NCBI GenBank assembly: GCA_043729515.1
Contig: JAYTLK010000115.1
Coordinates: forward strand, 1 to 40,338
Length of the DNA: 40,338 nucleotides
Reading direction: 5' to 3'
From: JANXSS01 sp043729515
Lineage (GTDB): Bacteria > Pseudomonadota > Gammaproteobacteria > Burkholderiales > Burkholderiaceae_D
The position numbers and the translations under genes were made by a program. Below are positions 7,093 through 15,801 of the stretch, piece by piece. Under the pieces are notes generated by a model. It did not search any database and was not told where the DNA came from. It saw nothing but the letters and a program-made list of their open reading frames with translations. Positions within the stretch are counted from its first letter, which is position 1, and every line of letters begins with the position of its first letter.

Positions 7093-8391
7093 ATGACCCG
7101 AAAACCCCGCCCGCCGTCCGGCAACACCACCGATTCCGGTGGGCTCCGATCGGTGGCGGGGCCACAGGCGCGGGGAGCAATCAACGGTGCTGGCATCATC
7201 GGTAGCGCTGCCAGCATCAACGGCATCGGTTCCCATCATGGCGCCAACCATGGCGCGGACGCTCTTGGGACGTTTGCTGCGCGCATCGACAAGGCACCGG
7301 CGCACGCTACCAGAGCGCATCAGGCCGGTCGGCCCGCCGATCCGGAGGCTGCCGAGGACGCAGTGGCGGATGAGCTTGCACTGCGCGACCATGCATCGGA
7401 TGCAGGTCATGATCGCAACGGCGCGCTCGACTCCGCGGACGACGCTGCGCAGGCGGCCCATGATCCGCCGGCCGGAGATGCCGTCCGGTCCGGACAACCG
7501 GGTGTGGTCGCCGTTGCGTCGGCCGACGACCTGAAGAAAGTGCTGGCAGCCGAGCTGTCGACCGATTCGACTCAGCATTACCTGAACCAGATCGGCGCCC
7601 GGCCGCTGTTGACCGTGTCGGAAGAAGTCGATTTTGCAACGAGAGCGAAGGCGGGGGAATTTGCCGCGCGCCAGAAGATGATCGAACACAATCTGCGGCT
7701 CGTCGTGTCGATTGCGAAACATTACATCAACCGTGGCGTGGTCCTGCTTGACCTGATCGAGGAGGGTAACCTGGGCCTGATGCGGGCGATCGACAAGTTC
7801 GAGCCGGAGCGCGGGTTTCGGTTTTCTACCTACGCAACATGGTGGATACGGCAGAGCATCGAGCGCGCCATCATGAACCAGGCGCGCACGGTGCGCCTGC
7901 CGGTCCACATGGTGCGGGAATTGAATCAGGTGCTGCGCGCCAAGTACCATCTGGAAGCGCAGCATCATGATGGCAAGGATGCCCGGGCGGAGGATATCGC
8001 CCATTTGCTGGATCGGCCGGTCGACAGCGTGCAGGATATCCTGGCCTTGTCCGAACATGCCAGCTCGCTCGACGCGCCACTGGACAACGATCCGCAGGCA
8101 AGCCTGATGGACATGCTGCCGGGCGACATCGACGCCGGCCCGGACTCGCGCGCCGAGCAGCATGAGGTGGTTGTGCTGGTGCGCGACTGGCTGACCAAAC
8201 TGCCCGACAAACAGCGGTTGGTGATCACACGCCGCTTCGGCCTCGACGACGACGACCCGGCAACGCTTGAGGAGCTTGCGTCCGAAATGCAGGTCACGCG
8301 CGAGCGGGTGCGTCAGATCCAGCAGGAAGCGCTGGTCAAGCTCAAGCGTGCCCTGAGCGCACGCGGCGTCGGGCGTGACGCCTTGTTGTAA
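7093..8391 (+). CDS. rpoS: RNA polymerase sigma factor RpoS (sigma-38)
   Basis: 432 residues. Master sigma factor of stationary phase and general stress. Core regions are clear: region 1.2 from DSTQHYLNQIG (158), region 2 with LLDLIEEGNLGLMRAIDKFE and FRFSTYATWWIRQSIERA (about 219-260), region 3 HMVRELNQ, and region 4 with the helix-turn-helix TRERVRQIQQEAL near the end. In E. coli RpoS (330 aa) region 1.2 starts about residue 56, so about 100 extra residues precede it here, rich in Ala, Gly, His and Asp. The position of E. coli K173, contacted by RssB, is Arg in MVRELN. The ATG follows the nlpD stop directly. Confidence 0.96.
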   Translation: MTRKPRPPSGNTTDSGGLRSVAGPQARGAINGAGIIGSAASINGIGSHHGANHGADALGTFAARIDKAPAHATRAHQAGRPADPEAAEDAVADELALRDHASDAGHDRNGALDSADDAAQAAHDPPAGDAVRSGQPGVVAVASADDLKKVLAAELSTDSTQHYLNQIGARPLLTVSEEVDFATRAKAGEFAARQKMIEHNLRLVVSIAKHYINRGVVLLDLIEEGNLGLMRAIDKFEPERGFRFSTYATWWIRQSIERAIMNQARTVRLPVHMVRELNQVLRAKYHLEAQHHDGKDARAEDIAHLLDRPVDSVQDILALSEHASSLDAPLDNDPQASLMDMLPGDIDAGPDSRAEQHEVVVLVRDWLTKLPDKQRLVITRRFGLDDDDPATLEELASEMQVTRERVRQIQQEALVKLKRALSARGVGRDALL

Positions 8392-8535
8392 CACGCTTCG
8401 CCACGCCATCCATCTGCTTGATCCGGTCCATCCGGTGCAGCGTTTATAATCCGCGGCGCGCCTCCGCTCGCGCCCGCTGGCGCCGATCGTCCGTGACCCG
8501 GCGTCATTCGTCTACATTCCTTTTTTATATTGCCC

Positions 8536-9942
8536 ATGCCGCAAGCACACATCGACATCCGCTCCCTGGACATGGAAGGCCGTGGCGTCGGCCATCTCGA
8601 CAATCCCGACGGCTCGACCGGCAAGGTGGTCTTCGTCGAGGGCGCTCTGCCCGGGGAGCGGGTGGGTTTCGCGTCGTATCGCAAGAAATCGAAATGGGAA
8701 GCCGCGACCATGACGGACATCGTGCGCGAATCGCCGCAGCGGGTGACGCCGAAATGCGTGTATTTCGGCACCTGTGGCGGCTGTGCCATGCAGCATCTGG
8801 ATGCGGCCGCACAGGTCGCCATGAAGCAGCGGGTGCTGGAAGACAACCTGAAGCACATCGGACGGGTCCGCCCGGACGTCATCCTGCGCCCGGTGCACGG
8901 ACCGACCTGGGGCTATCGATTCCGGGCCCGCATCTCGGTGCGCAACGTGCCGAAAAAAGGCGGTGTGCTGGTGGGTTTTCATGAACGCAAATCCGGTTTC
9001 ATCACCGACATGCGCAGCTGCGAGATCCTGCCGGCACATGTTTCGGCGCTGCTGCCGCCCCTGCGTGAATTGATTGCCGGTCTGAGCATCATGGAGCAGG
9101 TACCGCAGATCGAACTGGCGATCGGCGAAGGCGAGGGTGGCCTGGCGACCGTCATGGTGCTGCGCATCATGGCGCCCATGGCGCCGGCCGATGAGATCAA
9201 GCTGCGCGACTTCGCCGACCGCCACGCTGTGCAGTGGTGGCTGCAGACCGCCGGACCGGACTCTGCAGCCCCGTTCTATCCGGAAAAGAGCGATCTGCAC
9301 TATCTTCTGCCCGAATTCGGCATCCGCATGCCCTTCAAGCCGACCGATTTCACCCAGGTCAATCACCAGGTCAATCGGGCATTGGTTTCTCGCGCCTTGC
9401 GTCTTCTCGCAGCAGCACCCTCTGACCGGGTCGCTGACCTGTTTTGCGGGCTGGGCAATTTCACGCTGCCACTTGCCACGCAGGCCGCGGAAGTGGTCGG
9501 CATCGAAGGCAGTGCCGCGCTGACTGCCCGGGCGGTTGCGAATGCCGACGCCAACGGGCTGGCGGCGAAGACACGTTTCCTGACCCGCAATTTGTTCACC
9601 GTAAGCGTTGACGACATGGCTGCGCTAGGGAAATTCGACCGCATCCTGATCGATCCGCCGCGTGACGGTGCGATGGCTGTCTGCGAGGCGCTGGTCGCAC
9701 TTCGGGCGCGGTTCGGGCAAGATCCGACGACGATCCGGCTGCCTTGCAGAATCGTCTACGTGTCCTGCAACCCCGCCACACTGGCGCGAGACGCCGCCTT
9801 GCTGGTCGATGGCGCCGGTTATGTGCTGAGCCAGGCAGGCATCATGAACATGTTTCCCCATACCGCCCATGTCGAGTCGATCGCCGTATTCGATCTTCCG
9901 TCGCCGTCGCTGACCCTGGATGCTGGCCTGCAGCAGGCATGA
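8536..9942 (+). CDS. rlmD: 23S rRNA (uracil(1939)-C(5))-methyltransferase RlmD
   Basis: 468 residues from ATG 8536 (an in-frame TTG lies 6 bases upstream). It methylates U1939 of 23S rRNA with SAM. An N-terminal TRAM domain (about 1-60) is followed by the Fe-S cysteine cluster CVYFGTCGGC, the SAM motif DLFCGLGNFTLP, the DPPRDG segment and the catalytic cysteine in VYVSCNPATLARD. A TATAAT at 8445-8450 in the rpoS-rlmD gap is a possible -10 box, but no good -35 stands 16-18 bases before it. No strong ribosome site is visible. The gene ends in a hairpin shared with the convergent membrane-protein gene. Confidence 0.95.
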   Translation: MPQAHIDIRSLDMEGRGVGHLDNPDGSTGKVVFVEGALPGERVGFASYRKKSKWEAATMTDIVRESPQRVTPKCVYFGTCGGCAMQHLDAAAQVAMKQRVLEDNLKHIGRVRPDVILRPVHGPTWGYRFRARISVRNVPKKGGVLVGFHERKSGFITDMRSCEILPAHVSALLPPLRELIAGLSIMEQVPQIELAIGEGEGGLATVMVLRIMAPMAPADEIKLRDFADRHAVQWWLQTAGPDSAAPFYPEKSDLHYLLPEFGIRMPFKPTDFTQVNHQVNRALVSRALRLLAAAPSDRVADLFCGLGNFTLPLATQAAEVVGIEGSAALTARAVANADANGLAAKTRFLTRNLFTVSVDDMAALGKFDRILIDPPRDGAMAVCEALVALRARFGQDPTTIRLPCRIVYVSCNPATLARDAALLVDGAGYVLSQAGIMNMFPHTAHVESIAVFDLPSPSLTLDAGLQQA

Positions 9943-9944
9943 AA

Positions 9945-9968
9945 AAAGCCGGCGCAGCGGCCGGCTTT
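9945..9968 (-). terminator. Rho-independent terminator of the BI-1 family gene, also facing rlmD
   Basis: Perfect 8-bp stem AAAGCCGG / CCGGCTTT with an 8-base loop. On the minus strand it is followed by a run of six T, making a textbook terminator for the gene ending at 9991. On the plus strand the tail is only TTTCC, so termination of rlmD would be weaker. It starts just after the rlmD stop codon. Confidence 0.85.
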
Positions 9969-9990
9969 CCAGTGTCAACGATGCGGGAAC

Positions 9991-10698
9991 TCAGTCGCGG
10001 CTTCCGCCAAAAATACCCAGCAGCGACAGCAGGTTCGCAAAGATGTTGTACACGTCAAGATAAATGCTCAACGTGGCCGTGATGTAATTCGTCTCGCCAC
10101 CGTTAAGCACCTGTTGCACGTCAAACAGGATGTAAGCCGAGAAAATGCCAATGGCAATGACCGAGATCGCCAGCTGCAGCGCGGGCAGATGCAGGAAAAC
10201 GTTCGCCACGCTGGCCACCAGAATTACGAGCACGCCGGCGAACAGCCATTTGCCCAAACCTGAAAAATCCCGCTTCGAGACGGTCGCCACCGTCGCCATT
10301 ACCGCCATGATCGTGGCGGTGCCGCCGAACGCCGTCATGATCAGCGCCGGACCGTTCGAATAACCGAGCGTGTGGCTGATCAACCGCGACAGCATCAGTC
10401 CCATGAAGAACGTGAATCCCAGCAATACAACTACGCCCAGCCCGGAATTTTTGGTCCGCTCGATGGCATAAAAGAAACCGAAGGCGATTGCCATGAAGGC
10501 CAGAAAGCCGATGAACGGACTGCCGGCGAACAGGCTGAAATTGAACTGCACGCCCAGCCAGGCGCCGGCGACGGTCGGAATCATCGACAGCGCGAGCAAC
10601 CAGTACGTGTTGCGCAATACCCGATGGCGGGTGACGGCCAGCGAATCGCCGAGCGGACGGGCCGACGCGCCGAATTGATGTTGCAGATCCTGGTCCAT
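9991..10698 (-). CDS. Bax inhibitor-1 / YccA family inner-membrane protein
   Basis: 235 residues from ATG 10696-10698, chosen because GGAGG stands 7 bases upstream; a longer frame exists but lacks such a site. Seven hydrophobic segments are visible, beginning with YWLLALSMIPTVAGAWLG and ending with YLDVYNIFANLLSLLG, the typical UPF0005/BI-1 layout with a conserved DVQQV-type acidic motif near the last helices. E. coli YccA binds FtsH and modulates its proteolysis; other members conduct ions. Which role applies here cannot be told, though FtsH partners HflK and HflC are encoded later in this window. It is divergent from ndk and ends in a clear terminator. Confidence 0.88.
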   Translation of the reverse strand: MDQDLQHQFGASARPLGDSLAVTRHRVLRNTYWLLALSMIPTVAGAWLGVQFNFSLFAGSPFIGFLAFMAIAFGFFYAIERTKNSGLGVVVLLGFTFFMGLMLSRLISHTLGYSNGPALIMTAFGGTATIMAVMATVATVSKRDFSGLGKWLFAGVLVILVASVANVFLHLPALQLAISVIAIGIFSAYILFDVQQVLNGGETNYITATLSIYLDVYNIFANLLSLLGIFGGSRD

Positions 10699-10874
10699 AT
10701 TTCCTCCGTTAAGGATGCGGTGTGACAGCAGCGACGTCAGCATAGCATGCAGCGTCGAAGTCGCCTTCATGCGGGCGCTACCTTCGCTAAATCGGGTGTT
10801 TCATGCTAAAATCAAGGGTTGATCAAATTAATGCATTTCTCTTCTAACCACCTATTTTCATTGGAGTTTTTCAG

Positions 10875-11300
10875 ATGGCAATTGAACGCACACTGTCGAT
10901 TATCAAGCCCGACGCAGTCGCCAAGAACGTGATCGGACAGATCTATTCGCGTTTCGAAGGCGCTGGCCTGAAGGTCGTCGCGGCGCGCATGATGCATCTG
11001 TCGCGCGCCGAAGCCGAAGGCTTTTATGCGGTCCACAGCGCCCGGCCATTTTTCAAGGATCTGGTGGACTTCATGATTTCCGGCCCGGTGATCGTGCAGG
11101 CACTCGAAGGTGAAAATGCGATCGCACGTCACCGTGACCTGATGGGCGCTACCGATCCAAAGAAGGCAGAAAAAGGCACGATCCGCGCCGATTTCGCCGA
11201 TTCGATCGACGCCAACGCGGTTCACGGTTCGGACGCCATCGAAACGGCGACGACGGAAATTTCCTATTTCTTTCCTGCACTAAACGTTTATTCACGTTAA
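10875..11300 (+). CDS. ndk: Nucleoside diphosphate kinase
   Basis: 141 residues, the normal bacterial size. It moves the gamma phosphate from ATP to nucleoside diphosphates through a phospho-histidine. The family start ERTLSIIKPDAV is present, as is the active-site histidine H117 in NAVHGSD. A GGAG ribosome site is 9 bases before the ATG. TAAAAT at 10807-10812 may be a -10 box with a poor -35. It begins the long rightward run ndk-rlmN-pilF-rodZ-ispG-hisS. Confidence 0.97.
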   Translation: MAIERTLSIIKPDAVAKNVIGQIYSRFEGAGLKVVAARMMHLSRAEAEGFYAVHSARPFFKDLVDFMISGPVIVQALEGENAIARHRDLMGATDPKKAEKGTIRADFADSIDANAVHGSDAIETATTEISYFFPALNVYSR

Positions 11301-11356
11301 TACGCCAGGCTGCCACCTGCAGGTCGGGTGACGGGTCCGGCAGAGGATGACCGGCT

Positions 11357-12538
11357 ATGAGCGCCACACCCGATCTGCTCGTCAATCTGCTCGATTTCGA
11401 TCCGGCCCAGCTGGTCGCTTACTGCGATTCGCTCGGCGAGAAGCCGTTCCGCGCTCGCCAGCTGCAGCGCTGGATCCATCAGTTCGGCGCCAGCCGCTTC
11501 GATCAAATGACCGATCTGGCCAAGTCGCTGCGGGGAAAGCTGACCGGGCGCGCCATCGTCGCTGCACCGGCGATCCTGTCCGACCATACCTCGACCGACG
11601 GCACGCGCAAATGGCTGCTCGACGTCGGGCAGGGCAACGCGATCGAAACCGTTTTCATCCCAGAAGAAAATCGTGGCACGCTGTGCATTTCGACGCAGGC
11701 GGGCTGTGCAGTGAATTGCCGGTTCTGCTCAACCGGCAAACAAGGTTTCAGCCGCAATCTCACCGTTGCCGAAATCATCGGCCAATTGTGGATGGCAGAA
11801 TTCGAATTACGGCGTACCAATGGCGTCGAGCCCGGCCCGAAAGGCGAGCGGCAGATCACCAACGTGGTCATGATGGGCATGGGCGAGCCCTTGCTCAATT
11901 TCGAGCCGACCGTGACGGCATTGAAGATGATGCTCGACGATAATGCGTATGGTCTGTCGCGCCGCCGTGTCACGTTGTCGACGTCCGGCGTCGTGCCGAT
12001 GATCGACCGACTGGGGCGGGAATGTCCGGTGGCACTGGCGGTCTCGCTGCACGCGTCCAATGATGCGTTGCGCAACGACCTGGTGCCGCTCAACTTGAAA
12101 TACCCTTTGCGGGAGTTGATGGCTGCCTGCATTCGGTATCTGGAGCACGCGCCACGTGATTTCGTCACGTTCGAGTACTGCATGCTCGATGGCGTCAACG
12201 ACACCGATGAGCATGCACGGGAGCTGATCGCGCTGGTGCGCGACGGGGCCACGCCGGTGCCGTGCAAGTTCAATCTGATTCCGTTCAATCCCTTTCCCGA
12301 ATCCGGTCTGCTGCGTTCGAATAATGCGCGCATCAAGGCATTTTCCCAGCTGTTGTCGGCTGCCGGCATCGTCACGACGATTCGCAAGACCCGTGGCGAC
12401 GATATCGATGCGGCTTGCGGCCAGCTGGCCGGGGAAGTGCAGGATCGGACAAAGGTACAGGAGCGGATGCAGAAAATGGCCGTCTACAAACAAAAATACG
12501 GCGACGGCTTCGGTCGCCTGGTGGAGATCACGACTTGA
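11357..12538 (+). CDS. rlmN: Dual-specificity RNA methyltransferase RlmN
   Basis: 393 residues. Radical SAM enzyme that makes 2-methyladenosine at A2503 of 23S rRNA and A37 of some tRNAs. The cluster motif is CAVNCRFCSTG (three cysteines of the CxxxCxxC type), with the SAM-contacting GMGEPLLN downstream and the catalytic C-terminal cysteine in DIDAACGQL. The N-terminal helical RNA-binding part includes EKPFRARQLQRWIHQFG. The TGA overlaps the TTG start of the next gene. Confidence 0.97.
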   Translation: MSATPDLLVNLLDFDPAQLVAYCDSLGEKPFRARQLQRWIHQFGASRFDQMTDLAKSLRGKLTGRAIVAAPAILSDHTSTDGTRKWLLDVGQGNAIETVFIPEENRGTLCISTQAGCAVNCRFCSTGKQGFSRNLTVAEIIGQLWMAEFELRRTNGVEPGPKGERQITNVVMMGMGEPLLNFEPTVTALKMMLDDNAYGLSRRRVTLSTSGVVPMIDRLGRECPVALAVSLHASNDALRNDLVPLNLKYPLRELMAACIRYLEHAPRDFVTFEYCMLDGVNDTDEHARELIALVRDGATPVPCKFNLIPFNPFPESGLLRSNNARIKAFSQLLSAAGIVTTIRKTRGDDIDAACGQLAGEVQDRTKVQERMQKMAVYKQKYGDGFGRLVEITT

Positions 12539-13392
12539 AAATACGATTCGGGAATGGCTCCGCGCAGTCGGCGCGCACCGGGCTGCAGGCAATGTGCGGG
12601 TCGGCCGGCGGCATTGCGGTTGGAGCGGCGCTCGCGGCAGCGATGCTGCTGACAGGATGCGCCGGCGTCGGTGCCCGCGCTTCGCAAGCGGAACTGCCGA
12701 CCTTGTCCGACCAGACCAACGACCAGAAACGCGCCCAGATCCGCCTGCAACTTGCCATCGGGTATTTTGAACAGAAACAGTACACGGTCGCGCTCGACGA
12801 AATCAAGCAGGCGCTGTCGTCGAACCCGAATTCTGCCGACGCGTACAGCGTGCGTGCACTGATCTACATGGACATGGGCGAGACGCGCCTGGCCGACGAC
12901 AATTTCCAGACCGCGCTGCGGCTTGCTCCCAACAATCCGGATCTGAGCAACAACTATGGCTGGTACCTTTGCCAGAACGACCGGGCCGGCGAGTCGCTCG
13001 CGTATTTCGATGCTGCCCTGAAAAATCGGAGCTACCAGTCCCCTGCGAAGGCGCTCAACAATGCCGGCGCCTGCAGCCTGAAGCTGAAGAATCCAGTGGC
13101 TGCGGAAAACTACCTCACGCAGGCGTTTCAGCTCGAGCCGGGCAACCCGGTAACCAACGTGAACTTGGCGCGCATCTATTACGACAAGGGCGATTACACC
13201 CGGGCACGGTTCTACATCGGACGCGCAACCAAGGATGAAGCCGTCAGTGCGCAGACGCTGTGGCTGGCGATCCGGATCGAGCACAAGCTCGCGGACCGTG
13301 CGGTGGAAGCCAGCCTGGCGACCCAGTTGCGACGCCGGCATCCGAATTCACCTGAATTCGCTGCTTATCAACGGGGAGCTTTTGATGAGTGA
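12535..13392 (+). CDS. pilW: Type IV pilus biogenesis TPR lipoprotein PilF/PilW
   Basis: 285 residues from TTG 12535, which overlaps the rlmN stop as TTGA and has GGAG about 9 bases upstream; a longer frame from 12415 would lie inside rlmN. The N-terminus carries a lipoprotein signal ending LLTGC. The remainder is a tetratricopeptide array: QLAIGYFEQKQYTVALDEIK, SADAYSVRALIYMDMGE, PDLSNNYGWYLCQ, ALNNAGACSLKLKN and NLARIYYDKGDYTRARFYI. PilF (Pseudomonas) or PilW (Neisseria) pilots the PilQ secretin to the outer membrane. The neighbours rlmN and rodZ are the usual ones for this gene in proteobacteria. Pilus genes themselves are not in the window. Confidence 0.9.
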   Translation: MKIRFGNGSAQSARTGLQAMCGSAGGIAVGAALAAAMLLTGCAGVGARASQAELPTLSDQTNDQKRAQIRLQLAIGYFEQKQYTVALDEIKQALSSNPNSADAYSVRALIYMDMGETRLADDNFQTALRLAPNNPDLSNNYGWYLCQNDRAGESLAYFDAALKNRSYQSPAKALNNAGACSLKLKNPVAAENYLTQAFQLEPGNPVTNVNLARIYYDKGDYTRARFYIGRATKDEAVSAQTLWLAIRIEHKLADRAVEASLATQLRRRHPNSPEFAAYQRGAFDE

Positions 13393-14425
13393 GTCGTCCT
13401 ACGGCGCCACGGTCCAGTCCGCCGCATCCGGCGATGCGATGGCCGGCCTGACCGCGACGCCCGGCAGCCTGCTGGCATCGGCACGCCGGGAACATGGTCT
13501 GACGGTCGAGCAGGTTGCCAGCCAGCTCAATCTCGCGCCAAGACAAGTCATGGCGCTGGAAGAAGATCGTTACGCCGCGCTGCCGGGCATGGTGATCGTG
13601 CGCGGTTTCGTGCGTTCCTACGCAAAATTGCTCAAGATCGATCCGCTGCCATTGGTCGCGATGCTTGCCGATGCCACGCCGTCGGTCGGCACGCCGCCGG
13701 CGCGGCAAATGGCGTCGTCGTCATTCACGCAGTCCCGGATGCCTCCCATGCATGCTGGCGCAGGGCGTAGCATCAAGGCGCCGTTGGCGGGATTGCTGGC
13801 AGTCATTGCAGTTGCAGCGGGCGCCAGTTACATGCTCGGCTGGTGGCCTGATTCGCTCACCCGGCGCTTCGGGCAGCTTCGCGGCGCCGTGGTCGACGGC
13901 AGCGGTAGTGCCATTGCGCCGGCGGTCGACGCAAACGACGCTGTTCGGGCCGCCGACGCCGGCAGCACGACCGGTTCGGCCACTGGCGTCGCGCAGGACG
14001 CGGCGGGCAAATCGACACCGGGTGATCCGGTTGCCGGCCAGCCGCCGGCGCTCACGAGCACGACCGTGCTGTCGAGCCCTGGCGTTGGCCGGTCGGCCGG
14101 GTCGGCTGGGTCGGCTGGGTCAGCTATTCTCGCGATAAATCCGTCCGGCCCCGGCAGCACCGACAATACTGCTGCCGGCATGGCAGTGGCCAATCCGCTG
14201 GTGCTGCATGTCCAGCAGGATTCATGGATCGAAATCAAGCGAGCGAACAATACGGCGATCGTCTCGCGCCTGGTCAAGGCCGGATCGGTCGAAACCTTCG
14301 CCATTGATCAACCGGTGACGCTCATCATCGGCAACCTGGCAGGTGTTGACGCTACCTTGCGCGGCGCTCCATTGGCCTTGGACAACGGCGCAAAAGGCAA
14401 TGTCGCCAAGCTGCGGATCGAATGA
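13385..14425 (+). CDS. rodZ: Cytoskeleton protein RodZ
   Basis: 346 residues from ATG 13385, with GGGGAG about 7 bases upstream; it overlaps the end of the previous gene by 8 bases. A cytoplasmic HTH_25 domain (about 26-90, LLASARREHGLTVEQVASQL to RSYAKLLKIDP) binds MreB in E. coli. A single membrane span covers about 133-154 (PLAGLLAVIAVAAGASYMLG), followed by a long periplasmic Ala/Gly/Ser-rich linker and a C-terminal DUF4115 beta domain starting VLHVQQDSWIEIK. It supports rod shape through MreB. The linker holds a 9-bp tandem repeat. Confidence 0.92.
   Translation: MSESSYGATVQSAASGDAMAGLTATPGSLLASARREHGLTVEQVASQLNLAPRQVMALEEDRYAALPGMVIVRGFVRSYAKLLKIDPLPLVAMLADATPSVGTPPARQMASSSFTQSRMPPMHAGAGRSIKAPLAGLLAVIAVAAGASYMLGWWPDSLTRRFGQLRGAVVDGSGSAIAPAVDANDAVRAADAGSTTGSATGVAQDAAGKSTPGDPVAGQPPALTSTTVLSSPGVGRSAGSAGSAGSAILAINPSGPGSTDNTAAGMAVANPLVLHVQQDSWIEIKRANNTAIVSRLVKAGSVETFAIDQPVTLIIGNLAGVDATLRGAPLALDNGAKGNVAKLRIE
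14091..14126 (+). repeat. 9-bp tandem repeat in the RodZ linker (4 units)
   Basis: Four units of GGTCGGCTG or one-to-two-base variants, the middle two identical, read in the rodZ frame as Ser-Ala-Gly. They lie in the disordered periplasmic linker, so unit number could vary without harming the folded domains. Confidence 0.75.
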
Positions 14426-15729
14426 TGAGCGATTTCGATATCGAGCCGGCAGTTGAAGATGGCACGTTCGGCACGTTCGGCGCGGCCGGCCCGGCGCCGC
14501 GGCGCAAGAGCCGTGCAGCAGTCGTATCGTACGGCGCAAGGCGCGTGGTGGTTGGCGGCGCAGCACCGATCGTGGTGCAATCGATGACCAATACCGACAC
14601 CGCCGATGTGATCGGCACCGCCATCCAGATCAAGGAACTCGCCAGGGCCGGTTCCGAAATCGTGCGCATCACGGTCAACAATCCGGAAGCCGCAGCTGCC
14701 GTGCCGGCGATCCGCGAACAGCTCGACCGGATGGATATCGATGTCCCGCTGGTGGGCGATTTTCATTACAACGGCCACAAGCTGCTGACTGATTTTCCGG
14801 CATGCGCACAGGCGCTGTCGAAATACCGCATCAACCCGGGCAATGTCGGCCAGGGCGCCAAGCGCGATACCCAGTTTGCCCAGATGATCGAGATCGCCTG
14901 CCGTTACGACAAGCCGGTACGCATCGGCGTGAACTGGGGCAGCCTGGACCAGGCCCTGCTCGCGCGCATCATGGATGAAAATGCGCAGCGCAGTCAGCCG
15001 CGCAGCGCACAGGCGGTGATGTATGAAGCATTGGTCACATCTGCCATCGAAAATGCCCGCCGGGCCGAGGAAGTCGGGCTGGCGGGTGACCGCATCATCC
15101 TGTCGTGCAAAGTCTCCGGCGTACAGGATCTGATTGCGGTCTATCGTGCACTGGCCGCGCGTTGCGATTATCCGCTGCACCTGGGCCTGACCGAAGCCGG
15201 CATGGGCAGCAAGGGCATCGTCGCATCCACGGCGGCATTGTCGGTGCTGCTGCAGGAAGGCATCGGTGACACGATTCGCATTTCCCTCACGCCAGAGCCA
15301 GGTGGCGACCGCACCCGCGAAGTCATCGTCGGCCAGGAAATCCTGCAGACCATGGGGCTGCGCAAGTTCACACCGATGGTAATCGCCTGCCCGGGCTGCG
15401 GGCGCACCACCTCGACCACGTTCCAGGAACTGGCCGACCGCATCCAGACTTATCTGCGCGAGCAGATGCCGATCTGGAAAAAGGATCATCCGGGTGTCGA
15501 GAGCATGAACGTGGCCGTCATGGGCTGCATCGTCAACGGCCCGGGCGAGTCCAAGCATGCCAACATCGGCATCAGCCTGCCCGGCACCGGCGAGTCGCCG
15601 GCCGCGCCGGTGTTCGTCGATGGCGAAAAGACCGTGACCCTGCGCGGCGCGCACATCGCCGAGGAATTTCAGGCGATCGTGCTCGACTACGTGCGCACGC
15701 ATTATCGCCAGCCGGCCAGCGTCGGCTGA
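14422..15729 (+). CDS. ispG: 4-hydroxy-3-methylbut-2-enyl diphosphate synthase (flavodoxin)
   Basis: 435 residues. Next-to-last step of the MEP isoprenoid pathway: reductive ring opening of 2-C-methylerythritol cyclodiphosphate to HMBPP. A TIM-barrel part (PIVVQSMTNTDTADV, VPLVGDFHYNGHKLL, KYRINPGNVG) is followed by the Fe-S domain with C323 and C326 in CPGCGRT and C369 in GCIVNGPGE. The start ATGATG overlaps the rodZ stop, so either of two Met codons may be used. A short Gly/Ala-rich N-terminal tail (to about residue 30) precedes the conserved domain. Confidence 0.97.
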   Translation: MMSDFDIEPAVEDGTFGTFGAAGPAPRRKSRAAVVSYGARRVVVGGAAPIVVQSMTNTDTADVIGTAIQIKELARAGSEIVRITVNNPEAAAAVPAIREQLDRMDIDVPLVGDFHYNGHKLLTDFPACAQALSKYRINPGNVGQGAKRDTQFAQMIEIACRYDKPVRIGVNWGSLDQALLARIMDENAQRSQPRSAQAVMYEALVTSAIENARRAEEVGLAGDRIILSCKVSGVQDLIAVYRALAARCDYPLHLGLTEAGMGSKGIVASTAALSVLLQEGIGDTIRISLTPEPGGDRTREVIVGQEILQTMGLRKFTPMVIACPGCGRTTSTTFQELADRIQTYLREQMPIWKKDHPGVESMNVAVMGCIVNGPGESKHANIGISLPGTGESPAAPVFVDGEKTVTLRGAHIAEEFQAIVLDYVRTHYRQPASVG

Positions 15730-15801
15730 TCAGTGCCGGCTTGCTGCCCGCGTGCCTGACATTTCCGAATCATCCGTACTGCAGCACGAGCAAAATAGAA
15801 A

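Noticed and set aside
7078..8409. 443-codon open frame antisense to rpoS
   Set aside because: It covers rpoS exactly on the opposite strand; long antisense frames are expected in GC-rich genes, and the product has no recognisable domain or ribosome site.
10699..10770. 24-residue N-terminal extension of the BI-1 family protein
   Set aside because: A strong GGAGG stands directly before the internal ATG at 10698, and the extension does not fit the family.
12415..12534. Upstream extension of the PilF/PilW frame
   Set aside because: It lies inside rlmN and would bury the lipoprotein signal; TTG 12535 with GGAG is better.
14308..15702. 464-codon open frame antisense to ispG
   Set aside because: Shadow of ispG; no family resemblance.
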